From an uncultured Clostridium sp. (GTDB lineage: Bacteria > Bacillota > Clostridia > Clostridiales > Clostridiaceae): a stretch of DNA of 64,000 nt. Where the stretch lies: contig CAKVEW010000006.1 in assembly GCA_934746015.1 (NCBI GenBank), positions 69,869 to 133,868 of the forward strand. Direction: 5' to 3'. The notes under the pieces were generated by a model. The model ran no database searches. It was given only the letters and a program-made list of their open reading frames with translations, and was not told the origin of the DNA. Positions within the stretch are counted from its first letter, which is position 1, and the number at the start of each line of letters is the position of its first letter. Positions 47,074 to 56,224 of the stretch are shown here, piece after piece. Made by a program: the position numbers and the translations under genes.

Positions 47074-47517
47074 TCTCCTTCCAGTAGTTCCAAATCCGCC
47101 TCTGTCTATATTGCCAAAGGATTCTACTTCTTCAAATTCTATTTCAGGCATAACTTCCATTATTCTAAATTGACCTATTTTATCACCTTTTTTTATCCAT
47201 GTTCCCTTTGCTTCTATATCCATTCCTTTTAAACAAAATACAGGCATATGCCACTGATCATTATCACCTATATAAGTATCATCTACCACTCCCAATGAGT
47301 TTGTTTGTATTATTCCCCAGCTCTTAAAAGTTGAGCTCCTTGGTGCTAGATGTCCTTCCCATCCACTTGGTAATTCTAATGCGAAACCTAGTGGTATCAT
47401 TGCTCTTTCACCTTCTTTAACAAACATATCTTTATTTGCATAAACATCAATCCAATTTCCCTTAGATATTTTTTTTAATCTAGTTGCATCTTCAAAATAT
47501 TTTATTCTAAGCTTCAT
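47071..47517 (-). CDS. dut: Deoxyuridine triphosphatase (dUTPase)
   Basis: This 148-residue trimeric dUTPase hydrolyses dUTP to dUMP, keeping uracil out of DNA. Motifs: PLGFALELP (1), APRSSTFKSWG (2), GVVDDTYIGDND (3), KGDKIGQFRI (4) and the C-terminal RGGFGTTG (5). The catalytic Asp is in motif 3. It is convergent with the ABC-F gene. Confidence 0.93.
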   Translation of the reverse strand: MKLRIKYFEDATRLKKISKGNWIDVYANKDMFVKEGERAMIPLGFALELPSGWEGHLAPRSSTFKSWGIIQTNSLGVVDDTYIGDNDQWHMPVFCLKGMDIEAKGTWIKKGDKIGQFRIMEVMPEIEFEEVESFGNIDRGGFGTTGRR

Positions 47518-47609
47518 ATGTATCTTCCCTTCTGCTATCTTCTATAGTTATAATTACTAATACTATTTTAAATTAATTAAGCATAAAAATAAAGCTTATA
47601 ATAATAGAT

Positions 47610-47680
47610 AATTCATAGTGTATACTGTGTAATGCGTAATTATGGAAGAAACTCCTTTCGGAGTTTCTAAAATAAATATA
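47610..47680 (+). repeat. Dispersed hairpin-plus-tail repeat, copy E
   Basis: GAAGAAACTCC, a short loop, and GGAGTTTCTAAAA form the hairpin at about 47645-47671. A preceding tail (AATTCATAGTG to GCGTAATTATGG) parallels the one in copies D and F. It lies in the gap between dut and the acidic hypothetical gene and can act as the terminator of the latter. Confidence 0.55.
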
Positions 47681-47699
47681 TTTATTAAGTTATTAGATA

Positions 47700-48479
47700 T
47701 TATCTTTTATAGTATCCTGGCTTTATTCTATTTACTACTAAAACATTATCCTTCTTGTTATTTATATCTATTGTTACTTCGTTCCAATTATAATAAACTG
47801 GTTTTTCAAAAAATCTTCTATCTACAATTGAAATTACTCTATAGCATCCATTTGATAAATTATTAAATTCTACCTTCCCCTCTTCATCAGAGAATTTAGA
47901 ATCATAAAGCTTAGGAGAAACTCCATTTAATAGGTATAGATTTATTCTTGCCCCTTTAATTTCTACTCCTTCTTTACTTTCAAACTTTGATAATACTGTT
48001 ATACTACCCTTTTCTTCACTAACCTTTTTTTCCTCATATTCGCTATATATAACCTTTTTATCAAAGTTATCAACTTCTACTATTTCATTTGCATTTGCAT
48101 ATTTTTTTTCTAAATTATTTTCTATTTCTTCATAAATACTATTATAATTTCTAGAAAACTCCTCATCTTTCCATGGGTTTTCACTACTTATTGTATTGCT
48201 TAGTATAGGTTCTTCTACCTCTTCAATTATTGCTCCAGCATTTATATTGTCTTCATCCTCATGTTCATCTACAATATTAGCATTTTCCTTCAATTCAGCA
48301 AAATCATTTTCTACACAATCATTACTTTCATTAAAATTTATGTTATTACCATCTTCTAAAGTACTCTTGCTTACTCCATCCTCTCCAATATTGATAAATA
48401 AATCAATATTTCCATTTTCATCTACTGTAAATTCTTTATTTTCATCACTATGATATTGGTCATCAATCATAATTTTCAT
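47700..48479 (-). CDS. Acidic hypothetical protein with C-terminal beta-sandwich (Cna-B/SpaA-like)
   Basis: This 259-residue protein has no signal peptide or membrane segment. Residues 1-150 are very acidic and low in complexity. About 160-259 resemble a prealbumin-like/Cna-B or carboxypeptidase-regulatory fold (SITVLSKFESKEGVEIKGARINLYLLNG, then EGKVEFNNLSNGCYRVISI). Such folds usually occur in surface proteins, so a cytoplasmic or spore-associated version is unusual. The ATG at 48479 follows GGAGG by 5 bases. Function unknown. Confidence 0.75.
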   Translation of the reverse strand: MKIMIDDQYHSDENKEFTVDENGNIDLFINIGEDGVSKSTLEDGNNINFNESNDCVENDFAELKENANIVDEHEDEDNINAGAIIEEVEEPILSNTISSENPWKDEEFSRNYNSIYEEIENNLEKKYANANEIVEVDNFDKKVIYSEYEEKKVSEEKGSITVLSKFESKEGVEIKGARINLYLLNGVSPKLYDSKFSDEEGKVEFNNLSNGCYRVISIVDRRFFEKPVYYNWNEVTIDINNKKDNVLVVNRIKPGYYKR

Positions 48480-48581
48480 TTTAACCTCCAAAGTACAATA
48501 TATTTACATAATATGATTCTTATATCTACTTTGTGATTAATTTTTTATATAAAGTTATTAGGAAAAATATATAGCAAAAGG

Positions 48582-50828
48582 TTAATTTAAATTTAGAATC
48601 ATTTTACTAATATCATTAAATTCTATAGGCTTACTAAAATAATATCCTTGTATAATATCACAGCTACTTTTTTCCAAGTACCCTAATTGCTCTTTAGTTT
48701 CTACTCCTTCTGCTACTACTAAAAGATTTAAGTAATGTGAAAGTTCTATTATGCTATTTATAATATACTCGCTCTTTTCCTCTATTAATATTCCATCTAT
48801 AAAACTCTTATCAATTTTCAAAACATCTATTGGCAAAGTCCTTAAATAACTTAAAGAAGAATATCCTGTACCAAAGTCATCTAAAGCTAATGTAACTCCT
48901 AAATCCTTTAATTTTTCTAAGGTTTTTATATTCTTTTCTGCTGACTTCATTATAATACTTTCAGTAATTTCTAATTCTATATAGCTAGCATCCAAATTAT
49001 ATTTACTTAAAGAATTTGCAATATAATCAACTATTTCATCATCTCTAATTTGAACTTCTGATAAATTTATAGCCATCTTAAATTTTTTATCAGTACTTAA
49101 AGAAATCTCCTTACACTTTTTAAAACTTTCATCTATAATATACTTCCCTATTGGAATTATAAGTCCTGAATTTTCTGCTATAGGTATAAATTCTTTAGGA
49201 GAAACTATACCCATATTTTTACTGTGCCATCTTACTAGTAATTCAAATCCAATTACTTCTCCTGTATCAATTTTAACCTTCGGTTGATAAAGGAATTTTA
49301 TTTCCTCATTATCAATAGCTATTCTTAATCCTTTTTCTATCTCAAATTCTCTGTCTAAAACTTCCAATAATTTTAAATCAAAAAACTCATATCTATTTTT
49401 CCCATTAATTTTAGCTAAGTACATTGCCATATCAGCTCTTTTTAATAAAATACCAATATCCTTACCATCAAAAGGATAAATACTAACTCCTACACTAAGA
49501 GTAGAATAAATTTCCCTCTCCTTTACAATAAGTGGATTACTAAGCTTTTTTATTATAGTATCTAATATAACTTTAATTTCATTTTTTCCTTCAATATTAC
49601 TTTTAACAAGTACAAATTCATCACCACCATACCTAGCTAAAAAAGAATCTTGAATTTTCATTTCTAAAATCATTCTACAGAATTCAAGTAATAATGCATC
49701 ACCATAATCATGACCATATGTGTCATTTACATATTTAAAATTATCTAAATCTATAAAAATAAATGCTATATTTTTATTAAATGATTCTTTTATTAATGTA
49801 CTAGCTTCCCTCATAAAATACCTTCTATTAGGAATTCCTGTTACTTCATCATAATAACTTAAATAGTTTATTTCTAGTTCTTTCTCCTTCCTATTAGTTA
49901 TTTCTGAAATTGCACCATGAATAAAAATATCTCCATTTTTTTTAATAGTTTTCTTTCCTTTAATTTCAATCCAATAATTTTTATTATCTTTCCCTAGAAT
50001 TCTATATTCTAAAGTAAAAAATTCATTTTTCCCAGAATTAATAATCTTATCTATTTTATTTCTATACTCTTCTATGTCTTCATTAATTATGTAACTTTCC
50101 CAAACTGATTTTGGAATTAATATATCACCTTCACCAGATAAGTTTATATACTTTTTTATATCACTGCCTATGGAAATAATATTTTCAGTTATATTCCACC
50201 AAAATACAATATCTTTAGAACCCTCCAAAGCAAGTTTATTTCTATATTCATTTGCTTTATTAATATTATCAAGTTTTCTTCTTTCAGTATTATCAGTAAT
50301 AACACCTGATAAATAAAAAATATCATTCTTTATATTACCCTTACCTTGAACATTAATAATTAATCTATTGCCTTTAGCATCTATTACACTATATTCTAAA
50401 ATAAAATTATCTAATATCCTTTTTTCTATTGTATTTTCAATAAAGATCCTTATATCTTCTCTTTCTTCTTCTATAATAAAAGATAACCATTGTTGAAAAT
50501 CACTTATATCTCTATCTATCTTAAGCATTGTTTTAACTTTTGGAGATATAAAAAGTTTATTTTTATCACTACTCCACTCCCAAATTGCTCCATCTAATGC
50601 TTCTATCGCCATCCTATACCGTCTTTTATTGGCTTCAGCCAAATTATATAATTTCTTATATCTTTTATTTTTATAGGCTAAAATCATAGTTAATATAAGA
50701 ATTATAAATAGCATGAAAAAGTATGAGATAGTACTAATATTAAATCTCCATGAAAGGAATAATATGCTCAGAAATGAAATAATAAATACTAAATTATTTA
50801 TTAGTTGCTTTTTATTCACTATAATCAC
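48582..50828 (-). CDS. Membrane-bound PAS-PAS-GGDEF-EAL protein
   Basis: This c-di-GMP enzyme of about 748 residues has two N-terminal membrane helices, two PAS-like domains (AIEALDGAIWEWS... and DIVFWWNITENII...), a GGDEF domain with intact RYGGDEF and an EAL domain. The EAL motif is FELLVRW (ELL in place of EAL), but other metal and base residues are present (NLSEVQI, EITES, DDFGTGYSSL, AEGVET, QGYYFSKP). The RxxD inhibitory site is not apparent. Starts considered: GTG at 50828 with AAGG 5 bases upstream, or TTG at 50831. Confidence 0.9.
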   Translation of the reverse strand: MIIVNKKQLINNLVFIISFLSILFLSWRFNISTISYFFMLFIILILTMILAYKNKRYKKLYNLAEANKRRYRMAIEALDGAIWEWSSDKNKLFISPKVKTMLKIDRDISDFQQWLSFIIEEEREDIRIFIENTIEKRILDNFILEYSVIDAKGNRLIINVQGKGNIKNDIFYLSGVITDNTERRKLDNINKANEYRNKLALEGSKDIVFWWNITENIISIGSDIKKYINLSGEGDILIPKSVWESYIINEDIEEYRNKIDKIINSGKNEFFTLEYRILGKDNKNYWIEIKGKKTIKKNGDIFIHGAISEITNRKEKELEINYLSYYDEVTGIPNRRYFMREASTLIKESFNKNIAFIFIDLDNFKYVNDTYGHDYGDALLLEFCRMILEMKIQDSFLARYGGDEFVLVKSNIEGKNEIKVILDTIIKKLSNPLIVKEREIYSTLSVGVSIYPFDGKDIGILLKRADMAMYLAKINGKNRYEFFDLKLLEVLDREFEIEKGLRIAIDNEEIKFLYQPKVKIDTGEVIGFELLVRWHSKNMGIVSPKEFIPIAENSGLIIPIGKYIIDESFKKCKEISLSTDKKFKMAINLSEVQIRDDEIVDYIANSLSKYNLDASYIELEITESIIMKSAEKNIKTLEKLKDLGVTLALDDFGTGYSSLSYLRTLPIDVLKIDKSFIDGILIEEKSEYIINSIIELSHYLNLLVVAEGVETKEQLGYLEKSSCDIIQGYYFSKPIEFNDISKMILNLN

Positions 50829-51085
50829 CAATACCTTCTAAAATGTCATATAATATGAATATTTTATCATATTCTTCCACATATTAACATATTTTTATTA
50901 AAATATATTAAAAAAAATGCACAATATACTATTTACTGATTATTTATATTAATTTTTTATTTTTTAATCCCTTCTTATTTATATTATTTCATTAATTTTA
51001 GATATAAATCACATACTTACCAATTAATATACAATTTATTTTATTTATATTTAGAAATACTAATAGTGTTAAACAATTTTGGGAG

Positions 51086-51826
51086 GTGATTGACATTAAA
51101 TTAAATAAAAGATCTATATTTATATTTTCTATTATTTTTACACTTTTACTGTCTTCAACGAAGGTTTTTGCTATAGACATAAATGAAGATTCATCCTCTG
51201 AGAAAAATAAGGATAAAATTGTATATCTCACCTTTGATGATGGTCCAGGCGGAAAAGTTACAAAAGATATTTTAGATACTTTAAAGAAAGAAGAAGTTCT
51301 AGCTACATTTTTTGTAATAGGATCTGAGATTAAAGGACAAGAATCAATTTTATTAAGAATAAAAGAGGAAGGTCATAGCATAGGTTTACATAGTTTTACT
51401 CATGATAGAGATAAACTTTATTGCAGTAATAGTAACTTTCTAAATGAAATGATAAAATCTCAAGAAGTTATATATAATGTAACTGGAGAAAAATATAATA
51501 TTTTAAGATTCCCATTTGGATGTAATAACAAAAGCTATAAATTAACACAAAGCTTAATTGATATTCTGCATAAAAATAACTTGAAAATTTATGATTGGAA
51601 TGCAGACAGTGGGGATGGAGCAAATTATAAATCCCCTCCAGAAAATATTATTAAAAAAGCCTGTAAAAATGAAGACACTGTTGTTGTTTTAATGCATTGT
51701 GGTTTTATAAATAAGAATTCTGCTAAAGCTCTTCCATCTATAATTAAATATTATAAAGATAATGGATATACCTTTAAAACTATTGATGAAACTACACCTG
51801 AAATATATAAGGTTACAAGAAAATAA
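51086..51826 (+). CDS. Secreted polysaccharide deacetylase (NodB family)
   Basis: This protein of about 246 residues has an N-terminal signal helix (NKRSIFIFSIIFTLLLSSTKVFA) and the NodB domain: YLTFDDGPGG with metal/base Asp, HSFTHD with the two metal His, RFPFGCNN, DWNADSGDG and LMHCG. It probably removes acetyl groups from GlcNAc or MurNAc in the wall or a surface glycan. The start is unusual. GTG at 51086 overlaps the GGGAGG ribosome site, whereas an in-frame ATT at 51095 lies 8 bases from it. Coordinates use the GTG. Confidence 0.88.
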   Translation: MIDIKLNKRSIFIFSIIFTLLLSSTKVFAIDINEDSSSEKNKDKIVYLTFDDGPGGKVTKDILDTLKKEEVLATFFVIGSEIKGQESILLRIKEEGHSIGLHSFTHDRDKLYCSNSNFLNEMIKSQEVIYNVTGEKYNILRFPFGCNNKSYKLTQSLIDILHKNNLKIYDWNADSGDGANYKSPPENIIKKACKNEDTVVVLMHCGFINKNSAKALPSIIKYYKDNGYTFKTIDETTPEIYKVTRK

Positions 51827-51829
51827 AAA

Positions 51830-51870
51830 GATGCTGTCGAAGATTAATTTTTAAATTCTGCGACAGCATC
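51830..51870. terminator. Bidirectional terminator between the deacetylase and trpP genes
   Basis: GATGCTGTCG and CGACAGCATC pair around an AT loop, flanked by A-rich and T-rich runs on both sides. It sits between the convergent genes. Confidence 0.85.
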
Positions 51871-51897
51871 ATATAAAAATATATTAGTGGGCACTTT

Positions 51898-52428
51898 CTA
51901 TTTACTAACTAAAGATCCTGTAGCTTTTAATGCCATTACTATAGCTTTATATAATATTGATCCAAGAAAAATATTCATTAGAGCTGCAGGTAATACAATT
52001 ACCATTACTAAAGTAATGAAGCTACCTGGAAGTCCAACAATTATACTAGCGGATGATAAAAAAGCTAGTCCACTAACTACAGTTCCGAAACTTAATGCTG
52101 ATAATATCTTTATATTATCACTTACTTTATTTCCCATAGCTTTAAACATAAAATAAATTACATGTCCAGTTATTATCTTATCTATTATATTAGGTAACTG
52201 TCCTCCTGGGAATTTTGTTGTTAAAGCAGTTATAATACCCATAATTATGCTAGATATTAAAGTAGTTTTATAATCTTTATTCATTAATATAATAATAAAT
52301 AACATAGCAATTGCAAAATCAGGTTGCATTGGTAACCCTAAAGCTGGTGTAATTTGATGTAATAAAGCTCCTATAGCTATTAATATAGCATTTAATATCA
52401 TTTTTTTAACATTCATATTTTTTTCCAT
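51898..52428 (-). CDS. trpP: Tryptophan transporter TrpP
   Basis: This 176-residue membrane protein has five predicted helices and matches the TrpP family (IAIGALLHQITPALGLPMQPDF, FPGGQLPNIIDKIITGH). TrpP is the vitamin/tryptophan ECF-like S-component-type Trp importer. The identification is confirmed by the T-box with a UGG specifier in its leader. AAGGAGAG sits 8 bases before the ATG. Confidence 0.92.
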   Translation of the reverse strand: MEKNMNVKKMILNAILIAIGALLHQITPALGLPMQPDFAIAMLFIIILMNKDYKTTLISSIIMGIITALTTKFPGGQLPNIIDKIITGHVIYFMFKAMGNKVSDNIKILSALSFGTVVSGLAFLSSASIIVGLPGSFITLVMVIVLPAALMNIFLGSILYKAIVMALKATGSLVSK

Positions 52429-52519
52429 AATATCTCTCCTTTTTATTATAATATTTTCATACTTTACTATCGCCTGTCTTTCATAACATAATTACCAGCT
52501 CCTCTTAATTTATTTAAAT

Positions 52520-52787
52520 AAAAAAACGCCCTATACAAAATGTATAGGACGGTATTATCCGCGTTGCCACCTAAATTGCTTAAATAAGCCTCTCTTATCA
52601 GGTACTAACATACCCTATTCCCTATATCGTGGGAATTACGGATCAACTACTTTAATAAAATTTCGTATCACTCCTCAGAGGCCCATTCACTATTTGCTAT
52701 AGTACTGAAATCTCACCATCTTCAGCTCTCTTAAACCTTACAATATAGTTACTCTCCCTCATCAATGGACTTATCTATCTTCTATTT
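52520..52787 (-). promoter_or_regulatory. T-box riboswitch, tryptophan specifier, controlling trpP
   Basis: The minus strand shows the stem I landmarks AGAGAGCTGAAGATGGTGAG, then GAA-UGG-GCCTCTGAG, in which UGG (52683-52685) is the Trp specifier codon. The T-box sequence AGGTGGCAACGCGG is at 52559-52572. The terminator at 52520-52552 has arms CGTCCTATACA and TGTATAGGGCG followed by seven Ts. Uncharged tRNA-Trp should favour antitermination and trpP expression. Confidence 0.93.
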
Positions 52788-52793
52788 ATTAAA

Positions 52794-52822
52794 ATGATAT
52801 TACTATAGAATTTATTTGTCAA
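52794..52822 (-). promoter_or_regulatory. Sigma-A promoter for the trpP T-box, inside the MATE gene end
   Basis: On the minus strand TTGACA, exactly 17 bases, TATCAT. The -35 hexamer is made of the last sense codons of the MATE gene (ATT GAC AAA TAA). Confidence 0.75.
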
Positions 52823-54182
52823 TAGGCATTAGAAATTTTTTTCTATTTGGTATTATAATCATAAAGATAAACAAATTGAGTAAAATTAGACCTTTAATTA
52901 TACTAGTACCACTAATACTCCACCAAATACCATTAAGACCTAGTGTTGCAATACCACTTAAAAACATTCCAATAGGTATTCTAAGTCCTGTTAATATTAT
53001 GCTTACCCAAGAAGGAGTTACTGTATTACCTAATCCATTAAAAGCTCCTGCTGTAGTAATTTCAATACACATAAAAAGTTGTGAGAATCCTAAAATTCTA
53101 AGATAAGTTCCTCCAGCTTCTATTGCCTCTGCCTCTGGAATAAATATTGAAAATATATTTTTTCCTGCAAATATTAAAAGCATTGTAGCAAACACTCCTA
53201 TGCAAGCTGAAAGTATCATAGTAACTTTATATCCTTTTAATATTCTATCCCATCTACTTGCTCCATAATTTTGTCCTACAAAGGCAGTTAATGCAGCTCC
53301 AAAACCTTCTGCAGTCATCCATGATATTGCTTCTATTTGAGACCCTACTTTTTGTACAGCTATTGCTACCGGCCCCCAAGAAGCAATCAATCTACCTATT
53401 ATCATAGCAAAAAATGAAAAACAACAATTTTGTAGTGCTGTTGGTACTCCTAGCTTACATATTTTAAATATAGTTACCTTATCTATGTACTTTCTATTTT
53501 TGAATCCCAAACTATATCCATTTTTAATAAAAGAAATAACAAAAATAAAGGTTACTATAGCTTGTGCCCCTACTGTTGCTATCCCTGCTCCAACAACCCC
53601 AAGGGCTGGGAATCCAAATAATCCAAAAATAAGTATTGGATCAAATACAATATTAATTATTAATCCTATTGTGTTAATAAGAAAAGGAATTTTACTACTT
53701 CCAGATGCATTAAAAATTCCTGTAAATAATGGATTTAAAAAACTAAATATCATACCTAGAGAAACAACAACTAAAAACTTAATAGCCATATTATTAATTT
53801 CAAAATCTCCTAGTTTAAAAAATCCTACTAATTGTTTTCTAAATACTATTAAAAACGCTGTGTAAATTAAAGCTATTGCTATATTAATTAATAAACTATT
53901 ATAAATAAATTTATTTCTTTCTTTAATATCTTTTTTCCCTATAGCTTGTGATATTCCTATTTCTGCACCTATCTTAGATATAAAAACTAAAGAGTTTCCA
54001 AACCATGTAAAGAAACCTGCTGTTCCAACGGCTGCAACTGCATTACTCCCAATTCTTCCAACCCAAATCATATCTATCATGTTATATGCCATTTGTATAA
54101 AGGAGGTCCCTAAAATAGGTAATGATAATTTAATTAAAGTGCTACTTATATTCCCTGATACTAAATTTACTGATTTCTTCAT
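52812..54182 (-). CDS. MATE family multidrug efflux transporter
   Basis: This 456-residue membrane protein has 12 predicted helices and is a MatE-domain Na+ or H+ antiporter (LSLPILGTSFIQMAYNMIDMIWVG, repeated in the second half as FMAMIIGRLIASWG and MTAEGFGAALTAFVGQNYGA). Substrates cannot be predicted. The trpP promoter overlaps its last codons. A long inverted repeat lies just upstream. Confidence 0.92.
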   Translation of the reverse strand: MKKSVNLVSGNISSTLIKLSLPILGTSFIQMAYNMIDMIWVGRIGSNAVAAVGTAGFFTWFGNSLVFISKIGAEIGISQAIGKKDIKERNKFIYNSLLINIAIALIYTAFLIVFRKQLVGFFKLGDFEINNMAIKFLVVVSLGMIFSFLNPLFTGIFNASGSSKIPFLINTIGLIINIVFDPILIFGLFGFPALGVVGAGIATVGAQAIVTFIFVISFIKNGYSLGFKNRKYIDKVTIFKICKLGVPTALQNCCFSFFAMIIGRLIASWGPVAIAVQKVGSQIEAISWMTAEGFGAALTAFVGQNYGASRWDRILKGYKVTMILSACIGVFATMLLIFAGKNIFSIFIPEAEAIEAGGTYLRILGFSQLFMCIEITTAGAFNGLGNTVTPSWVSIILTGLRIPIGMFLSGIATLGLNGIWWSISGTSIIKGLILLNLFIFMIIIPNRKKFLMPIDK

Positions 54183-54203
54183 ATTTCCTCCTTAAAAATA
54201 AAT

Positions 54204-54294
54204 AAAAAAACTTCAAAAATATTGAAAAAAAGTTTATGCTACAAAATTTTTATTTAATGTAATTATAAACTTTTTTCAAATTATGAAGTGTTTT
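54204..54294 (-). terminator. Long inverted repeat between the GGDEF-EAL and MATE genes
   Basis: Two arms of about 30 bases (around CTTCAAAAATATTGAAAAAAAG, each slightly mismatched) flank an AT-rich loop of about 27 bases. Seven Ts follow on the minus strand. It is placed to end transcription of the GGDEF-EAL gene before MATE. The arms are unusually long for a terminator and a miniature-element origin is possible. Confidence 0.6.
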
Positions 54295-54317
54295 CTTTAT
54301 CTTCTTTAATTATTAGT

Positions 54318-56054
54318 TTATTTATTTAACATAGTTATCACATTTTCAAAATTTTGAGGCTTACTGTAATAATATCCTTGCACAGTATCACATTCCATCT
54401 TTTTTAAATAATCTACTTGCTCTTTTTCTTCAACACCTTCTGCAACTACAGTAATTCCTAATTTATGAGATAACTGAATTATTTTTTCTACTATGTATCT
54501 ACTTTTATCATTTTCAATCATATCAATTACAAAACTTCTATCTATTTTTAAAACATCAATAGGAAGTTTTGTTAAATGATTTAATGAAGAGTAGCCAGTA
54601 CCAAAATCGTCTAGAGCAATTGAGGCACCTAAGTCTTTTATTTGCATTAGATAATTTATATTTCTATCCACTGATTTCATTATCATACTTTCAGTAATTT
54701 CAAATTCAATATATTTAGGAGAAATTTTAAATTCTTCAATTAATAAATTAAAGTACTCAAGTAAATCTCCTTCTCTTAATTGAATTTCTGATAAATTAAC
54801 TGCAATTTTAAAATCATCATAGCCTTGTGACAGTAAGTACCTTATTTTAATAAATACTTCCCTTAGCACAAATTTACCTATTGGAATAATTAATCTTGTA
54901 CTTTCTGCTATTGGAATAAATTCAGATGGACTTACTAAACCAATCTCTGAACTATTCCACCTAAGTAATGCCTCAAAGCCATCAATTTCATTATCCATTA
55001 GTCTAACCTTTGGTTGAAATACAACAAACATTTCATTATTATTTAATGCATTCCTTAAACCTCTTTGAATTGAATAAATTCTATTTATTTCTTTTGAAAT
55101 ATTGCTATTAAACATTTCCCATTTATTTTTACCGTTACTCTTAGCTAAATACATAGCCGCATCAGCATTTTTAAGTAATAATTCAAATTCTTCTCCATCG
55201 TCAGGAAAAACAGCAACTCCTATACTTGCAGATGCAAAGATCTCATTATTATTTATATTGTATGGTGATTTTAAAATATCAGTAATCTTCATTACAACTT
55301 CTTTTATATCACTAAAATTAGAGATATAGGGAATGAAAATTATAAATTCATCTCCACCAAATCTACATAATAATTCATTAAAATTTAAATGTTTCTTTAA
55401 ATCATCTGAAAAACTTTTAAGAAATTTATCTCCACAATTATGTCCATATGAATCATTTATAAACTTAAAGTTATCTATGTCAATTATCACTAAGGCCCCC
55501 CTACTTTCTAGTAAAGTATGATCCTTTAATTGCTTTTCTATTATAGCTTTAAAGTTTTTTCTATTATTTAATCCAGTCAATTCATCATATGCATTAATAT
55601 ATTCTAATTTTATCTTTGAATCCTTTTCATTACTAATATTATGAATATATCCTTCAAACTCTAAAAATTTCCCGTTATCATCCTTCTTAGTAAAGCCACT
55701 GATTCTAACCCAGACTTCTTGTCCTAAAATGTTTATAACTTTTATTTCTATATCTTCTGTACTATTATTTAATTCATAAATGAAAGTATCAATATAATCA
55801 TTATGTATAAATTTTTTCACTTCATTAAAATTAAATACAATAAATTTATCTTCATATCCAATAATTTCTTTATTATTCCCGTAAAATATTACTAGGTCTT
55901 CTTCTCTATTCGCATAAATAAAAAGTCCTTTTATAGAATTTATAAAGGAATTCTTAAATCTCAATAAGAATTCCTCCTTATTTCCATCAAAAACATTTTT
56001 ATCTTTTATCTTAAGGGAATCAATATTCTTGTTATAATCATTTTCCCTAATCAT
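54318..56054 (-). CDS. Soluble PAS-GGDEF-EAL protein
   Basis: This 578-residue cytoplasmic protein has a PAS domain at about residues 25-145, a GGDEF domain with CRFGGDEF and an EAL domain with the intact GFEALLRW motif, NLSEIQL, EITES, DDFGTGYSSL, AEGVEE and QGYYYSKP. Both catalytic motifs look intact, so it could make or break c-di-GMP. It is clearly similar to the membrane-bound protein at 48582-50828. Two small genes lie just upstream. Confidence 0.9.
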   Translation of the reverse strand: MIRENDYNKNIDSLKIKDKNVFDGNKEEFLLRFKNSFINSIKGLFIYANREEDLVIFYGNNKEIIGYEDKFIVFNFNEVKKFIHNDYIDTFIYELNNSTEDIEIKVINILGQEVWVRISGFTKKDDNGKFLEFEGYIHNISNEKDSKIKLEYINAYDELTGLNNRKNFKAIIEKQLKDHTLLESRGALVIIDIDNFKFINDSYGHNCGDKFLKSFSDDLKKHLNFNELLCRFGGDEFIIFIPYISNFSDIKEVVMKITDILKSPYNINNNEIFASASIGVAVFPDDGEEFELLLKNADAAMYLAKSNGKNKWEMFNSNISKEINRIYSIQRGLRNALNNNEMFVVFQPKVRLMDNEIDGFEALLRWNSSEIGLVSPSEFIPIAESTRLIIPIGKFVLREVFIKIRYLLSQGYDDFKIAVNLSEIQLREGDLLEYFNLLIEEFKISPKYIEFEITESMIMKSVDRNINYLMQIKDLGASIALDDFGTGYSSLNHLTKLPIDVLKIDRSFVIDMIENDKSRYIVEKIIQLSHKLGITVVAEGVEEKEQVDYLKKMECDTVQGYYYSKPQNFENVITMLNK

Positions 56055-56072
56055 AGCAAAATCCTCTTAAAT

Positions 56073-56204
56073 CTAATTTTGTTCTTCTTCAATTATATCT
56101 TCGGTCTTTCTATCTTTTTCTTTACTATCATTAATTAAAGTTGCTACTAAAGCTGCTCCTGCTGCTAATGCAACTGCTAATTTCCCCATTTTTTTAATTT
56201 TCAT
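56073..56204 (-). CDS. Small membrane protein of 43 residues (YtxH-like)
   Basis: Reading the minus strand from an ATG at 56204, with AGGAGG 7 bases upstream, gives MKIKKMGKLAVALAAGAALV and then ATLIND, SKEKDRKTED and IIEEEQN. A basic start, one hydrophobic helix and a charged acidic tail resemble YtxH-type small membrane proteins. It lies 18 bases before the GGDEF-EAL gene and 20 bases after DUF4250, so it is probably co-transcribed with both. No function can be assigned. Confidence 0.75.
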   Translation of the reverse strand: MKIKKMGKLAVALAAGAALVATLINDSKEKDRKTEDIIEEEQN

Positions 56205-56224
56205 CCTTACTCCTCCTAACATAT

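Noticed and set aside
53485..53865. Plus-strand frame of 126 codons
   Set aside because: It is antisense to the MATE gene and mirrors its membrane segments.
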